A stretch of 64,000 nt of DNA, from positions 62,001-126,000 of the forward strand of contig NZ_JBBCOR010000005.1 of assembly GCF_037151175.1 (NCBI RefSeq). The letters are read 5' to 3'. A program made the position numbers and the translations under genes. Below are positions 1 to 8,841 of the stretch, in pieces. The first letter of the stretch is position 1. Each line of letters opens with the position of its first letter. The notes under the pieces were generated by a model. It searched no databases. It was not told where the DNA came from and saw nothing but the letters and a program-made list of their open reading frames with translations. The DNA is from Asaia sp003994335 (lineage in GTDB: Bacteria > Pseudomonadota > Alphaproteobacteria > Acetobacterales > Acetobacteraceae).

Positions 1-242
1 GTGCCTCCAGTCTGGTCAAACCGGGCGGCCGCCTGGTCTACGCGACATGTTCGCTCCTGCCGGAAGAGAACGAAGCGCAGGTCACAGCGTTCTTGGCGCG
101 CAACGATCAGTTCGAACGCGTGGCCGCGGGAGGCGAGATGCTTCCCGAGGCCCTGCGTGGCGAGTCCGGTTTTGCCCTGACCCCGCTGCGTGACGGGACG
201 GATGGCTTTTTTGCAGCCGTCCTTCAGCGCAAGGCCGGATAA
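1..242 (+). CDS. RsmB/NOP-family RNA m5C methyltransferase, C-terminal end (partial)
   Basis: Only the last 79 codons are in the window; the reading frame starts at base 3 and ends at the TAA at 240-242. The segment VYATCSLLPEENEAQV is motif VI of the RsmB/NOP2 RNA cytosine-5 methyltransferases, whose TC cysteine is the catalytic nucleophile in the family. The final GFFAAVLQRK strand is also typical of the C-terminus. The enzyme would use S-adenosylmethionine to methylate a cytosine in 16S rRNA in the cytoplasm. Whether it is RsmB itself (C967) or another family member cannot be decided without the N-terminal half. The antiporter gene follows 50 bases downstream on the same strand. Confidence 0.85.
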   Translation, partial: ASSLVKPGGRLVYATCSLLPEENEAQVTAFLARNDQFERVAAGGEMLPEALRGESGFALTPLRDGTDGFFAAVLQRKAG

Positions 243-292
243 GGCTTTCAACGCGATCTAATCCACGACCGGTCAGGGGTGAAGACGTTACC

Positions 293-2194
293 ATGGCGCT
301 AGCAATGTTTATCGGGCTGCTGCTCACGCTGGGGGCCGGGATCGGGGCGCAATGGGTGGCCTGGAAGTTCCGTCTTCCGGCCATCGTGCTGCTCTTCGCA
401 CTCGGACTGATCTTTGGGCCGGGGCTTGGCATTCTGCATCCCTCTGCTGCGCTGGGCTGGATCTTCCGTCCGCTTGTGTCGCTGCTTGTCGCCATCATCG
501 TCTTCGAAGGCGGACTGCTCCTCGATTTTCGCCAGCTTCGCGAGGCAGGAGAGGGCGTCACGCGTCTGACCATGCTGGCCCTCCCCATTTCATGGGGGCT
601 GGGCTGGGCTGCGGCGCATTACATTGCTTATATGGAATGGGGGGTAGCTGCCCTTTTCGGCGCGATCATCACCGTCACGGGCCCGACCGTGGTGTTGCCT
701 CTGCTGCGCCATAACAAACTCCAGCCGCGTGTCGCCGCCTTCCTGCGGTGGGAAGCTATCATTAATGATCCGATCGGGGCCATTCTGGCCGCCGTTGTGC
801 TTCAGGTGGTCGCCACGCGCGTGCCAATCGGTACGGATGTCTTCCTGACCACCGTTCTGCCCGATCTTTTGGCCTCAACAGCGGAATCGCTGGCCGTGGG
901 CATTCTGCCTGCCTATCTGGTGCGGTACCTGTTCGTACGAGACCTGATGCCGGAGCCGCTCAAGACCCCGTTGCTGCTCACCCTTGCCTTGCTGATCTTC
1001 AGCATCTGCAACATGAGCATGGAAGGGGCGGGTCTGGTGGGCGCGACCGTGTTCGGTATGGCGCTGACCAATCTGCATGTGCCCGGCCTTTCCGAATTGC
1101 GCCGCATGAAGGAATCTCTGGTCGTCCTCGTGGTGGCGGTGCTCTTCATCATGCTGACCGCCGATCTGCATCGTGACGTGCTGGCGCATCTCTCCCTGCC
1201 CATCTGCCTGCTGACCGCCGCCGTGATGTTCGGCGTGCGACCGCTGGCCATTTTCCTGTCCACCATCGGCACGGGGCTGAAATGGCAGGAGCGGTTGTTC
1301 GTGGCATGGATCGCACCGCGCGGTATCGTGGCCGCTGCCGTGGCCGGTGCTGCCGGATATCGTATGACCGATGCAGGCTATCACAGTGCCGACCTGATCA
1401 TGCCGGCCGTTTTCGCCATCATCGGCGGAACGATGATCTTTCACGGTTTCTCGCTGCGCCCGATTGCCCGTTACCTGAAGCTGACACTCTCCAATGAACC
1501 CGCTCTGGCCATTGTCGGGGCGTCACCCTGGTCGATCGATCTGGCAAAATGCCTGAGCGGCAACGGCATTCCCATTTTGCTCGTTGATAACCGCTCAAGT
1601 GCGCTGATTCCGGCCATGCGTAAGGGCGTGCCCGTGCTGCGCGCTGAATTGCTGTCCCAGTATGGGGAGGAGGCGCTCGAGGAGCGCCCAGCGGATTACC
1701 TGATCTCGACCACGGCAGATGCGATCTATAACGGGCTCGTATGCGCTCATATGGCTCCGCATATGGGGCGTCAGCGCGTTTTTCAAATCAGCCCCGGCGT
1801 GGCGCGCCTCGATTTCTATCATGGGTTGTCACGTGATGCGCGTGGCAAACTGCTGGGCGATCCCTCCTGGAACTTCACCCTGATCGACATGCTGTTCGAG
1901 AAGGGATGGCGATTCATGACGGCTATGGCGGATGAGGCGAGCGCGGCGGGATTCGGATCTGTGCAGAACCGCCTCGATTTCCTGTCCATTCGTCGGGGGC
2001 AGTCGATCACCATCCGCTCTGCCGAGGACGAGTTTCCGGTCAGCCCGGCAATCGGGGATATGCTGGTCTATATGGCGCCCCCTGCACCGCCGCCGCCGGT
2101 TGTTTCGACCGAGGAGTTGCAGGCTCAGGCCTCCGCCGAGGCCGGTGCAAGAGAGACTGCGGGCGCGACATCAGCGCCTTCGCAAGGGGGCTGA
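293..2194 (+). CDS. CPA1-type cation/proton antiporter with C-terminal nucleotide-binding-like domain
   Basis: The 633-residue protein has about 12 hydrophobic segments up to residue 395. It carries the antiporter core signature VTGPTVVLPLLR and the Asn158-Asp159 pair (IINDPIG) that carries ions in CPA1 exchangers, plus APRGIVAAAV near residue 340. It should exchange Na+ or K+ for H+ across the inner membrane, useful for pH homeostasis in an acid-producing bacterium. Residues 400-500 (ALAIVGASPWSIDLAK, then DNRS) resemble a TrkA/RCK-like Rossmann domain, which would allow gating by a nucleotide. The last 40 residues are Pro/Ala-rich. It looks monocistronic; the ATG at 293 is the only good start. 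Ion specificity is not visible. Confidence 0.85.
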   Translation: MALAMFIGLLLTLGAGIGAQWVAWKFRLPAIVLLFALGLIFGPGLGILHPSAALGWIFRPLVSLLVAIIVFEGGLLLDFRQLREAGEGVTRLTMLALPISWGLGWAAAHYIAYMEWGVAALFGAIITVTGPTVVLPLLRHNKLQPRVAAFLRWEAIINDPIGAILAAVVLQVVATRVPIGTDVFLTTVLPDLLASTAESLAVGILPAYLVRYLFVRDLMPEPLKTPLLLTLALLIFSICNMSMEGAGLVGATVFGMALTNLHVPGLSELRRMKESLVVLVVAVLFIMLTADLHRDVLAHLSLPICLLTAAVMFGVRPLAIFLSTIGTGLKWQERLFVAWIAPRGIVAAAVAGAAGYRMTDAGYHSADLIMPAVFAIIGGTMIFHGFSLRPIARYLKLTLSNEPALAIVGASPWSIDLAKCLSGNGIPILLVDNRSSALIPAMRKGVPVLRAELLSQYGEEALEERPADYLISTTADAIYNGLVCAHMAPHMGRQRVFQISPGVARLDFYHGLSRDARGKLLGDPSWNFTLIDMLFEKGWRFMTAMADEASAAGFGSVQNRLDFLSIRRGQSITIRSAEDEFPVSPAIGDMLVYMAPPAPPPPVVSTEELQAQASAEAGARETAGATSAPSQGG

Positions 2195-2288
2195 CCCGAG
2201 GCTGCGCGGCGCAGGGCACGGGCGATCTGCGCTTTTGGCCTGGGTTCACCTCTCTGCACCAGCGACGGAAGACTTATCTGGTGCGGGA

Positions 2289-2306
2289 GGCACCGTTTTC
2301 GGTGCC
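2289..2306. terminator. Perfect 7-bp hairpin between convergent genes
   Basis: GGCACCG (2289-2295), TTTT loop, CGGTGCC (2300-2306). It lies between the end of the antiporter gene and the end of the transpeptidase gene. There is no clear U-tract on either strand, so it may be a weak or Rho-assisted terminator. Confidence 0.4.
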
Positions 2307-2358
2307 TTGGCAATGCAGCGGGGCGGGAAGAGACAGGTCCCGCGGGCCCCGAAGGATT

Positions 2359-2862
2359 TCAGTCCGCGCGTATTTCGATACCTGGCTCGCCTGTCTGAAT
2401 CAGAGCGCGCAGCAATGGCTCGGTCAGGGCAATGCACCCTTCGGTCGCGCCACTTGCCGGGGGGAGGTGAAGAAAGATCGCCGAGCCCCGCCCGGCAATC
2501 ACCGGATCATCGTTCCAGCCGAGAACGACGCACAGGTCATAGCAATGATCGTCACGCCACAGCCGTTCATGGCGTCCCTCATGGGGCAGGGTGATCTGGC
2601 GGTTGTAGTCCCGGTGTGAGGGGTCATCACACCAGCCGTCATCGGGAGCGAGCGCCTCTACACGCAGTCGGGTGAGGGGGCGTGAAACCCGGTCGGCGCG
2701 ATAAAAGACGTGTCTGAAAGGAAGGAAGCCGACAGGGGTCGCCTGGTCTCCCTCGCTCTTGTCCCAGCGTAAACCGCCACGTCCGATCAGCGCCGGAATG
2801 GCCTCTCCATTGATGAAAAGCATCGCTGAAGCACCTAAATTATGTCGCAAGATGACACTCAT
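2359..2862 (-). CDS. L,D-transpeptidase-like YkuD-domain protein
   Basis: The 167-residue protein matches the small YkuD-domain proteins. The substrate-pocket histidine is His132 (FLHLPP) and the presumed catalytic cysteine is Cys143 (ATEGCIAL), a variant of the family HG...SxGC motif. Family members make 3-3 cross-links in peptidoglycan or anchor proteins to it. No signal peptide is visible, so it is either exported without a classical signal or acts in the cytoplasm. I chose the ATG at 2862 because GAGG sits about 9 bases upstream; an in-frame ATG at 2886 has no ribosome-binding site. The gene is divergent from the response regulator, with 200 bases between them. Confidence 0.8.
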   Translation of the reverse strand: MSVILRHNLGASAMLFINGEAIPALIGRGGLRWDKSEGDQATPVGFLPFRHVFYRADRVSRPLTRLRVEALAPDDGWCDDPSHRDYNRQITLPHEGRHERLWRDDHCYDLCVVLGWNDDPVIAGRGSAIFLHLPPASGATEGCIALTEPLLRALIQTGEPGIEIRAD

Positions 2863-3062
2863 GTCACAAACCTCACGTCTGAACATTAATTTATGGGTAA
2901 ATGGCGTCTAAAGACCGGTATCGCGCGGTCTGGGTGTTCCGATCGGATTGGCGTTGTCACGATATCCGTGTAAGGCTCACGGTCAAAACAGGGATCTACC
3001 TTCCCACGGAAGTCGGGTCCTGGCTCTGGGGCGTCGCCCCAGCTGGTGAGAGAAGAATATAC

Positions 3063-3782
3063 ATGCCTGGTCCGCGTCCTGTCCTTATTGTTGACGATGA
3101 CGATACGCTTCGCCAACTCCTTGTCGAACAGCTCAAGCTTGAAGGCGAGTTCGACCCCATCCAGGCCGTTTCCGTTGCCGACGCCAAGGAGAAGCTCGCT
3201 GTTCCCGACGTCCGCGTCGATGCGATCCTTCTTGACGTGACGCTCCCCGATGGTGACGGGCGTGATTTCTGCGCCGAGTTGCGCCGTCAGGGCATTCGTA
3301 TGCCGATCATTATCCTGACCGGCTCGGATGATGAGGCCGATGTGGTACGCGGGCTCGATGCAGGGGCTAATGATTACGTCGCCAAGCCCTTCCGCATCGC
3401 CGAGCTTCTGGCCCGTCTGCGCGCCCAGCTGCGTCTGTTTGAAAACAGCGAAGATGCAGTCTTCCCGATTGGACCGTATCTTTTCCGTCCGTCGTCCAAG
3501 ATCCTGCAGGAGCCGGCGAAGAACCGCCGTATCCGTCTGACGGAGAAGGAAGCAGCTATTCTGAAGTATCTGTATCGTGCGGGGCATCGCCCGATCGCGC
3601 GTCAGGTCCTTCTGAATGAGGTCTGGGGCTATAACGCTGCTGTCACGACGCATACGCTCGAGACGCATATCTACCGCCTGCGCCAGAAGATCGAGCCCGA
3701 TCCGGCCAATGCTTCCCTGTTGCTCACTGAAGGGGGCGGTTATCGCCTTAACCCGGAAGGTAGCGACGCCCTCATGGGCTAA
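3063..3782 (+). CDS. OmpR/PhoB-family response regulator (orphan)
   Basis: The protein has 239 residues. The receiver domain (residues 5-120) has the acidic cluster DDDD at 11-14, the phosphoacceptor Asp58 (LLDVTLPDGDG) and the KPF lysine near residue 110. A winged-helix DNA-binding domain follows (residues 140-235; LTEKEAAILKYL and THTLETHIYRLRQKI). The ATG at 3063 is preceded by GAGAGAAG and starts directly at the receiver domain; an upstream in-frame extension to 2901 has no domain content. No histidine kinase lies beside it, so it is an orphan here. Targets cannot be inferred. The 200-base divergent gap to the transpeptidase gene is the obvious place for its promoter. Confidence 0.9.
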   Translation: MPGPRPVLIVDDDDTLRQLLVEQLKLEGEFDPIQAVSVADAKEKLAVPDVRVDAILLDVTLPDGDGRDFCAELRRQGIRMPIIILTGSDDEADVVRGLDAGANDYVAKPFRIAELLARLRAQLRLFENSEDAVFPIGPYLFRPSSKILQEPAKNRRIRLTEKEAAILKYLYRAGHRPIARQVLLNEVWGYNAAVTTHTLETHIYRLRQKIEPDPANASLLLTEGGGYRLNPEGSDALMG

Positions 3783-3884
3783 AGACAGGTCATCGACCTC
3801 GCCGCCGCCGTCACGGAATGTGCGATGAGGCGGGGTCGTATGCGTTTTGCCCGAACTGGGGGGCGCACGGCTTTTTCGTGCCAG

Positions 3885-3904
3885 CCGAAGGCTCATGCCT
3901 TCGG
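3885..3904. terminator. Perfect 8-bp hairpin between convergent genes
   Basis: CCGAAGGC (3885-3892), TCAT loop, GCCTTCGG (3897-3904). It lies in the 207-base gap between the response regulator and xth. There is no strong U-tract on either strand; placement in a convergent gap suggests bidirectional termination. Confidence 0.45.
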
Positions 3905-3989
3905 TGCATTCTAGACGGCCCGAGGGCAGTGCGTTTTTCCCGGCATCGCGCCGTCTCCCTCTGACGGGGACAGGCGACATCCCGCGCTT

Positions 3990-4793
3990 TCAGTTGAGAT
4001 CGAGATCGAGATCGACGACGACGGGAACATGGTCCGAAGGGCTGTCCCAGTCACGAACATCCCTGAGAACCTGGATGCCGCGCAGCGCAGGCTGAAGGTC
4101 CGCGGTCAGCCAGACATGATCGAGGCGGCGGCCGCGATTGGACAGCTTCCAGTCACGGTTGCGATAGGACCACCAAGTGTAGAGCTTCTCTTGGGGAGGG
4201 ACAATCAGACGCATGGCGTCGATGAATCCTGTCTCCTGCCAGGCAATGAGCCGTTCGATTTCCGGTGGTGTGTGGCTGACCACCGTCGCAAGCTGCTTGT
4301 GGCTCCACACATCGTGTTCGAGCGGCGCAATATTCAGATCGCCCACCACGATCGAGCGCAACGGCGGCTCCTTGCGGAACCACGACGTTACCTCGTCGAG
4401 GAAGTCCAGCTTATGGGCGAACTTATCATTCACCGCCGGGTCCGCGATATCTCCGCCGGCAGGGACGTAGAAGTCATGGACAATGACGGGCCCCGTGCTG
4501 GTCTGCAACACGACGCCTGCATGACGTGTGTCGCTCTTACCGCACCAATCCGGCGTCGCCTCGAGGGGCCTGACTGGATGCTTCGAGAGAATGGCGACCC
4601 CGTTATAACCCTTCATGCCCAGAAAATGCTGATGGGCGTAGCCCAGCGCCCGCAGGGCATCGGCCGGGAACAGCGCGTCAGGCACCTTCGTCTCCTGCAG
4701 ACAGATGACATCCGGGTGATGCGCCTCACTCAGGCGCGCCAGGAGAGGCAGCCTGAGGCGCAGAGAGTTGATATTCCACGTTATCAGCCGCAT
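3990..4793 (-). CDS. xth: Exodeoxyribonuclease III / AP endonuclease
   Basis: The 267-residue protein belongs to the Xth (ExoIII) branch of the endonuclease/exonuclease/phosphatase fold. Motifs in order: ITWNINSLR with Asn7, CLQETK with the metal ligand Glu34, DFYVPAGG with Tyr109, VGDLNIAP with Asp152 and Asn154, and PSDHVPV with Asp254 and His255. It nicks DNA 5' of abasic sites and degrades 3' ends in base-excision repair. The ATG at 4793 has AAGGG 9 bases upstream; a GTG three codons earlier would sit on top of that site. Downstream it converges on the response regulator. The C-terminus repeats Asp-Leu (DLDLDLN), which is harmless. Confidence in function is high. Confidence 0.93.
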   Translation of the reverse strand: MRLITWNINSLRLRLPLLARLSEAHHPDVICLQETKVPDALFPADALRALGYAHQHFLGMKGYNGVAILSKHPVRPLEATPDWCGKSDTRHAGVVLQTSTGPVIVHDFYVPAGGDIADPAVNDKFAHKLDFLDEVTSWFRKEPPLRSIVVGDLNIAPLEHDVWSHKQLATVVSHTPPEIERLIAWQETGFIDAMRLIVPPQEKLYTWWSYRNRDWKLSNRGRRLDHVWLTADLQPALRGIQVLRDVRDWDSPSDHVPVVVDLDLDLN

Positions 4794-4871
4794 GGGCGCC
4801 ACCCTTCAGACATTGCGCGAAAGGCAGGAATGCCTCTTGCCCCGGCGCTGCATTAAACCATTTAGAGCAGT

Positions 4872-5861
4872 ATGACATCCGACATTCACACCGAGCTCCT
4901 CACTCTCGACTCCCATATCGATATCCCCTGGCCCGATCGGGGCGATTTCGCCACCGGCTCCCCCCTGCGCCAGGTGGATCTGCCCAAGCTGCGTGAAGGG
5001 GGGCTCAAGGCCGTTTGCCTAGCCGCATATATTCCCCAGACGCGCCGTGACAATGCCTCACGGGAGGCGGCCTGGGAGCGCGTCCAGGCGATGCTTGGCG
5101 TGATCAATGGGCTTCAGGATGACCGGGTCGCTGTCTGCCGCCGCGTTGAGGCTGTGCGTGGTGCCGTCGCCGAAGGGAAGGTGGCCGTCATACCGGCGGT
5201 CGAGAACGCTCACGCACTTGGCGGCGATCTCACCCGTGTCGACCGGCTTGCCGCTCTGGGCGTGCGTTACATGACGCTGACTCATAACGGTCACAACGAC
5301 CTCGCTGATGCGGCCATTCCTCTCGCGGCTCTCGGTGACGAAACGACGCTCCATGGGGGCCTTTCGGCACTCGGGCGACAGGTAGTCGCCCGCATGAACG
5401 CGCACGGAATACTCGTTGATGTCTCTCACGCGGCGAAATCGACCATGATGCAGGCGGCGGAGCATTCGACGCATCCGATCGTGGCCAGCCACTCCTGCGC
5501 GCGGGCTCTCTGCGATCATCCCAGGAATCTCGACGACGAGCAGCTTCTGCGTCTGCGCGACAGCGGGGGGGTCATCCAGATCACCGCCATGTCTTCCTTT
5601 CTCAAGCCAAGCGCGGAAGGGCGGGCCTCAGTACGCGACCTCGCGCGACATGTGCGCTATGTGGCAGAGCGCATTGGCATCGTGCATGTCGGGGTTTCGT
5701 CCGATTTCGACGGAGGGGGCCAGATCGAGGGCTGGGCGAACGCGGCCGAGAGTATGCGTGTCACCGAGGCACTTCTGGCCGTAGGCTTTAGCGAGACCGA
5801 GCTGCGCGCCATCTGGGGAGGCAATTTTCTGCGCGTTTTGCAGCAGGCCGAGCCTGGGTGA
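4872..5861 (+). CDS. Membrane dipeptidase family protein (peptidase M19)
   Basis: The 329-residue TIM-barrel metallopeptidase opens with TLDSHIDIPW, where His15 and Asp17 form the zinc-binding HxD motif. Further family signatures are PAVENAHALG (bridging Glu), LTHNGHNDLAD, DVSHAAKSTM, IVASHSCARALCDHPRN and GVSSDFDGGG. Length is normal for bacterial renal-dipeptidase-like proteins. It should hydrolyse dipeptides, possibly containing a D-residue; the true substrate cannot be told. There is no signal peptide, so it is probably cytoplasmic. It is divergent from xth with 78 bases between start codons. The next gene, uvrC, is 297 bases away and not in the same operon. Confidence 0.88.
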   Translation: MTSDIHTELLTLDSHIDIPWPDRGDFATGSPLRQVDLPKLREGGLKAVCLAAYIPQTRRDNASREAAWERVQAMLGVINGLQDDRVAVCRRVEAVRGAVAEGKVAVIPAVENAHALGGDLTRVDRLAALGVRYMTLTHNGHNDLADAAIPLAALGDETTLHGGLSALGRQVVARMNAHGILVDVSHAAKSTMMQAAEHSTHPIVASHSCARALCDHPRNLDDEQLLRLRDSGGVIQITAMSSFLKPSAEGRASVRDLARHVRYVAERIGIVHVGVSSDFDGGGQIEGWANAAESMRVTEALLAVGFSETELRAIWGGNFLRVLQQAEPG

Positions 5862-6158
5862 AAGAAACTTCGAACAAAACAAGATCGTTCTCACCGCTGT
5901 GACATGAAATTTGTCCACTTTTCTGCCTGATCCGGGATTGACTCGCTGCAATTCCAAGGTCTTGGCGATGTTTCTTCCCAGTGGATTGGCAAAATTGTTT
6001 GAAATCAACATGTTATCTGTGAGTGCACAAAATTTAGGCAAAGCGTCGCAAAGCGCGCCAAACCGCGCCCGTCATCAATTTGTCACGCGATCCCCCACAG
6101 ACTTATCCACATGTTCCGTGGATGAAGTTCGGGAGAGACACACGACCCGGGGGCGGAT
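5862..6158. other. AT-rich intergenic region with a DnaA box
   Basis: This 297-base gap before uvrC is clearly more AT-rich than its surroundings. It contains one perfect DnaA-box consensus at 6103-6111, a near match (TTGTCCACT) around 5911-5919, and the octamer GCAAAGCG twice with 10-base period (6038-6045 and 6048-6055). It must also hold the uvrC promoter. I see no gene in it and no LexA box. Confidence 0.5.
6103..6111 (+). promoter_or_regulatory. DnaA box (TTATCCACA)
   Basis: Exact match to the DnaA-binding consensus TTATNCACA, 48 bases upstream of the uvrC GTG start, inside an AT-rich gap. It could be a regulatory DnaA site or part of a replication origin; one box alone does not decide. 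Confidence 0.5.
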
Positions 6159-8054
6159 GTGAACACGGTGGTACAGCACGGAAAGGAGCAGTCAGGACCA
6201 GACGCTTCCCCCTCCATCAAGGAAGGGCCGGAGGCGATCCGCGAGGCGCTCAAGACCATCCCGTTTTCTCCCGGTGTCTATCGGATGCTGGGTGCCAAGG
6301 GGGAGGTGCTCTATGTCGGCAAGGCCCTGAGCCTGAAGAAGCGCGTCTCTTCCTATCTGCGTCTAAACCAGTTGCCCGAGCGGTTGCGGCGGATGGTAGG
6401 GCTGACCCACTCGATGGAGATCGTCACGACGCGAACGGAGGCGGAAGCGCTTCTGCTCGAGGCGAACTACATCAAGAAGATGAAGCCGCGCTTCAATATC
6501 CTGTTGCGTGATGACAAATCCTATCCCTGGATCATGCTCACAGAGGGTCATGATTTCCCTCAGATCACCAAACAGCGTGGTCGTCCGATCAAGGATGCCA
6601 CCTATTGGGGCCCATTCGCCTCGGCCTGGGCGGTCAACCAGACGCTCAATCTGATTCAGCGCAGCTTCCTGCTGCGCTCATGCAGCGATTCCGTTCTGAA
6701 CACGCGCACACGGCCCTGCCTGTTGTTCCAGATCCGGCGTTGCTCGGCGCCTTGCGTGGATCGCGTAACGCCCGCGCAATATGCCGAGCTCGTTGACGAG
6801 ACCAAGCAATTCCTCTCGGGCAAGAGCCAGGATGTGTACAAGACCCTTGTCGAGGAGATGGAAAAAGCGTCTGAGGCGCTCGAATTCGAGCGTGCTGCGG
6901 CGATACGCGACCGTATACGCGGCTTTTCCAGTATGCAGGAATCAGGGATCATCAACCCGGCATCGATTGGGGACGCCGATATCATCGCGCTCTGGCAGCA
7001 AGCCGGGAAGACCTGCATCCAGGTCTTCTTCATTCGCAACAGCCGCAATAACGGCAATCGCGCCTTTTTCCCGGAGCATGCCGAGGATGACGGTGCAGGC
7101 GATATCCTCGCGGCTTTCCTGCTACAATTTTACGACGACAAGCCGCCGCCGCCCCAGATCCTGCTCAATAGCGATCCGGCCGAGCTCGATCTCGTCTCTG
7201 AGGCCTTGAGCCTCAAGCGTGGCAGGAAAGTGGAGCTGCTCCAGCCGCAGAGAGGTGAACGCAAGGATGTGGTGCGCCATGCCGAGACGAACGCGCGCGA
7301 GGCTCTGGAGCGGCGTCTGGCGGAGAGCGCCGGGGTGAGTAAGTTGCTGGATGGCGTCTGCTCGGTCTTTGGACTTGATACGCCGCCGCAGCGCATCGAG
7401 ACCTACGACAACTCGCACATCATGGGACAACACGCCTATGGCGTAATGGTGGTGGCCGGGCCGGAGGGCTTTACCAAGCGGGCCTATCGCAAATTCGCCA
7501 TCAAGGGGCCGGTCACACCGGGCGATGATTTCGGCATGATGCGTGAGGTCATGGAGCGTCGCTTCGGCAAACGTGATCCGGAGGCACCGGATGAACGCCC
7601 GCAGGATTGGCCCGACCTGTTGCTGATCGATGGCGGGTTGGGGCAGTTCAACGCTGTGCGTGCGGTCCTTGAAGAGCTCAACGTGCGGGATATTCCGATC
7701 GTCGCGATCGCGAAGGGGCCGGACCGTGACGCGGGGCGCGAGTGGTTCTTCCAGGAGGGCAAGACGCCCTTCCAGCTTCCGCCCAATGACCCTGTCCTCT
7801 ATTACCTGCAGAGATTGCGGGACGAGGCGCATCGCTTTGCGATCACGACCCATCGTGCGGGGCGCAGCAAGGCGATCAAGACGTCTGAGCTCGACAGCGT
7901 CCCGGGTATCGGGGCAGTGCGTAAGCGTGCGTTGCTGACTCGTTTCGGTTCGGTCAGGGGCGTTCGCGGGGCCAGTATCGAGGAGCTCGCTTCTGTGTCG
8001 GGGATCAATTCCGAAATCGCCCGCACGATTCATGCATTTTTTCATCCGCAATGA
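6159..8054 (+). CDS. uvrC: Excinuclease ABC subunit C
   Basis: The 631-residue protein has the full UvrC layout. The GIY-YIG nuclease is at residues 35-110 (SPGVYRM, LYVGKALSLKKR). A cysteine-containing linker follows, then the UVR helix hairpin near residues 225-260 (LEFERAAAIRDRI), the RNase-H-like nuclease with YDNSH, and tandem helix-hairpin-helix motifs at the C-terminus (VPGIGAVRKRALLTRFGS). With UvrB it incises DNA on both sides of bulky lesions. The start is GTG at 6159, preceded by a GGGGGCGG purine run. No GTTC-N7-GTTC box lies upstream, so direct SOS control is not supported. pgsA follows after 99 bases on the same strand. Confidence 0.96.
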   Translation: MNTVVQHGKEQSGPDASPSIKEGPEAIREALKTIPFSPGVYRMLGAKGEVLYVGKALSLKKRVSSYLRLNQLPERLRRMVGLTHSMEIVTTRTEAEALLLEANYIKKMKPRFNILLRDDKSYPWIMLTEGHDFPQITKQRGRPIKDATYWGPFASAWAVNQTLNLIQRSFLLRSCSDSVLNTRTRPCLLFQIRRCSAPCVDRVTPAQYAELVDETKQFLSGKSQDVYKTLVEEMEKASEALEFERAAAIRDRIRGFSSMQESGIINPASIGDADIIALWQQAGKTCIQVFFIRNSRNNGNRAFFPEHAEDDGAGDILAAFLLQFYDDKPPPPQILLNSDPAELDLVSEALSLKRGRKVELLQPQRGERKDVVRHAETNAREALERRLAESAGVSKLLDGVCSVFGLDTPPQRIETYDNSHIMGQHAYGVMVVAGPEGFTKRAYRKFAIKGPVTPGDDFGMMREVMERRFGKRDPEAPDERPQDWPDLLLIDGGLGQFNAVRAVLEELNVRDIPIVAIAKGPDRDAGREWFFQEGKTPFQLPPNDPVLYYLQRLRDEAHRFAITTHRAGRSKAIKTSELDSVPGIGAVRKRALLTRFGSVRGVRGASIEELASVSGINSEIARTIHAFFHPQ

Positions 8055-8153
8055 GGTCACAGAAGCTATGAAGGAGGGGCGACACCGTCCTATCATGACG
8101 CACGCCTCCTTTCCGTGCATCGGCGCCTCCACCGGCGGCTTCAGGAACGATTC

Positions 8154-8759
8154 ATGCTGACAGATCTGCCCAATATCCTGACCCTGCTCCGCATTGCGTC
8201 GATTCCTGTGCTGATCGCGCTGATCGCCTTTGCAAGCCCGCTGACGGATGGCATCGCCTGTCTGCTCTATATCGCGGCCTGCATCACCGACTATCTGGAT
8301 GGCATGCTGGCGCGGCGCTGGAAGCAGGGATCCGAGCTCGGACGCATGATGGACCCGATCGCCGACAAGCTGCTAGTCGGGGCGTTGCTGCTCGCGCTGG
8401 CCGGTTATGGACGTCTGGTCGACGGAGCACTCTTCGCTGCCATCGTCATTCTCGTGCGCGAGATCATGGTCAGCGGTCTACGTGAATTCATGGCGAGCCA
8501 GCGGGCTACGCTGCCATCCACGCGTCTTGCGAAGTGGAAGACCGGTATTCAGATGGTGGCAATCGGTTTCCTGCTTGCCGGAGATTCCATGCCCCGCCTG
8601 ATCGGACTTGGAGATTTTTCCTGCACGACGCTTGGCGCGTTCCTTCTCTGGTTCTCGGTCATTCCAACGGTGCTGAGCGGTTGGGGCTATCTGGTAACCG
8701 GGCTGTCGCGCATGATGAGCGCGCATAGAAATGGGTCATCTGCAAAGGTGAGCCACTAG
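8154..8759 (+). CDS. pgsA: CDP-diacylglycerol--glycerol-3-phosphate 3-phosphatidyltransferase
   Basis: The 201-residue membrane enzyme has a perfect CDP-alcohol phosphotransferase motif: Asp46, Asp49-Gly50, Ala53-Arg54, Gly63, Asp67 and Asp71, in the required D-x2-DG-x2-AR-x8-G-x3-D-x3-D spacing. It makes phosphatidylglycerol phosphate in the inner membrane, the committed step to phosphatidylglycerol and cardiolipin. About five to six hydrophobic helices are visible. The ATG at 8154 is preceded by AGGA at 8 bases and matches the usual N-terminus (NLPNILTLLRI-like); an upstream extension to 8115 is unlikely. The pairing uvrC-pgsA is a common bacterial gene order. Confidence 0.95.
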   Translation: MLTDLPNILTLLRIASIPVLIALIAFASPLTDGIACLLYIAACITDYLDGMLARRWKQGSELGRMMDPIADKLLVGALLLALAGYGRLVDGALFAAIVILVREIMVSGLREFMASQRATLPSTRLAKWKTGIQMVAIGFLLAGDSMPRLIGLGDFSCTTLGAFLLWFSVIPTVLSGWGYLVTGLSRMMSAHRNGSSAKVSH

Positions 8760-8841
8760 TATTACGCGCGATACATGTTCTGTATCTGGCGCTGAGTGCG
8801 GCTAGCGACTAAGAGAGTCCATCAGACATCCCTTGGAGTAG

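Noticed and set aside
2886..3980. Reverse open frame of about 364 codons opposite the response regulator
   Set aside because: Overlaps a well-supported regulator gene; its sequence shows no domain.
5870..5900. SOS box before uvrC (GAAC ... GTTC)
   Set aside because: Orientation is inverted and spacing is eleven bases, so it does not match the GTTC-N7-GTTC direct repeat.
7122..8132. Long reverse open frame opposite uvrC (about 336 codons)
   Set aside because: Lies entirely antisense to a certain gene, has no recognisable domain, and is what GC-rich third positions produce by chance.
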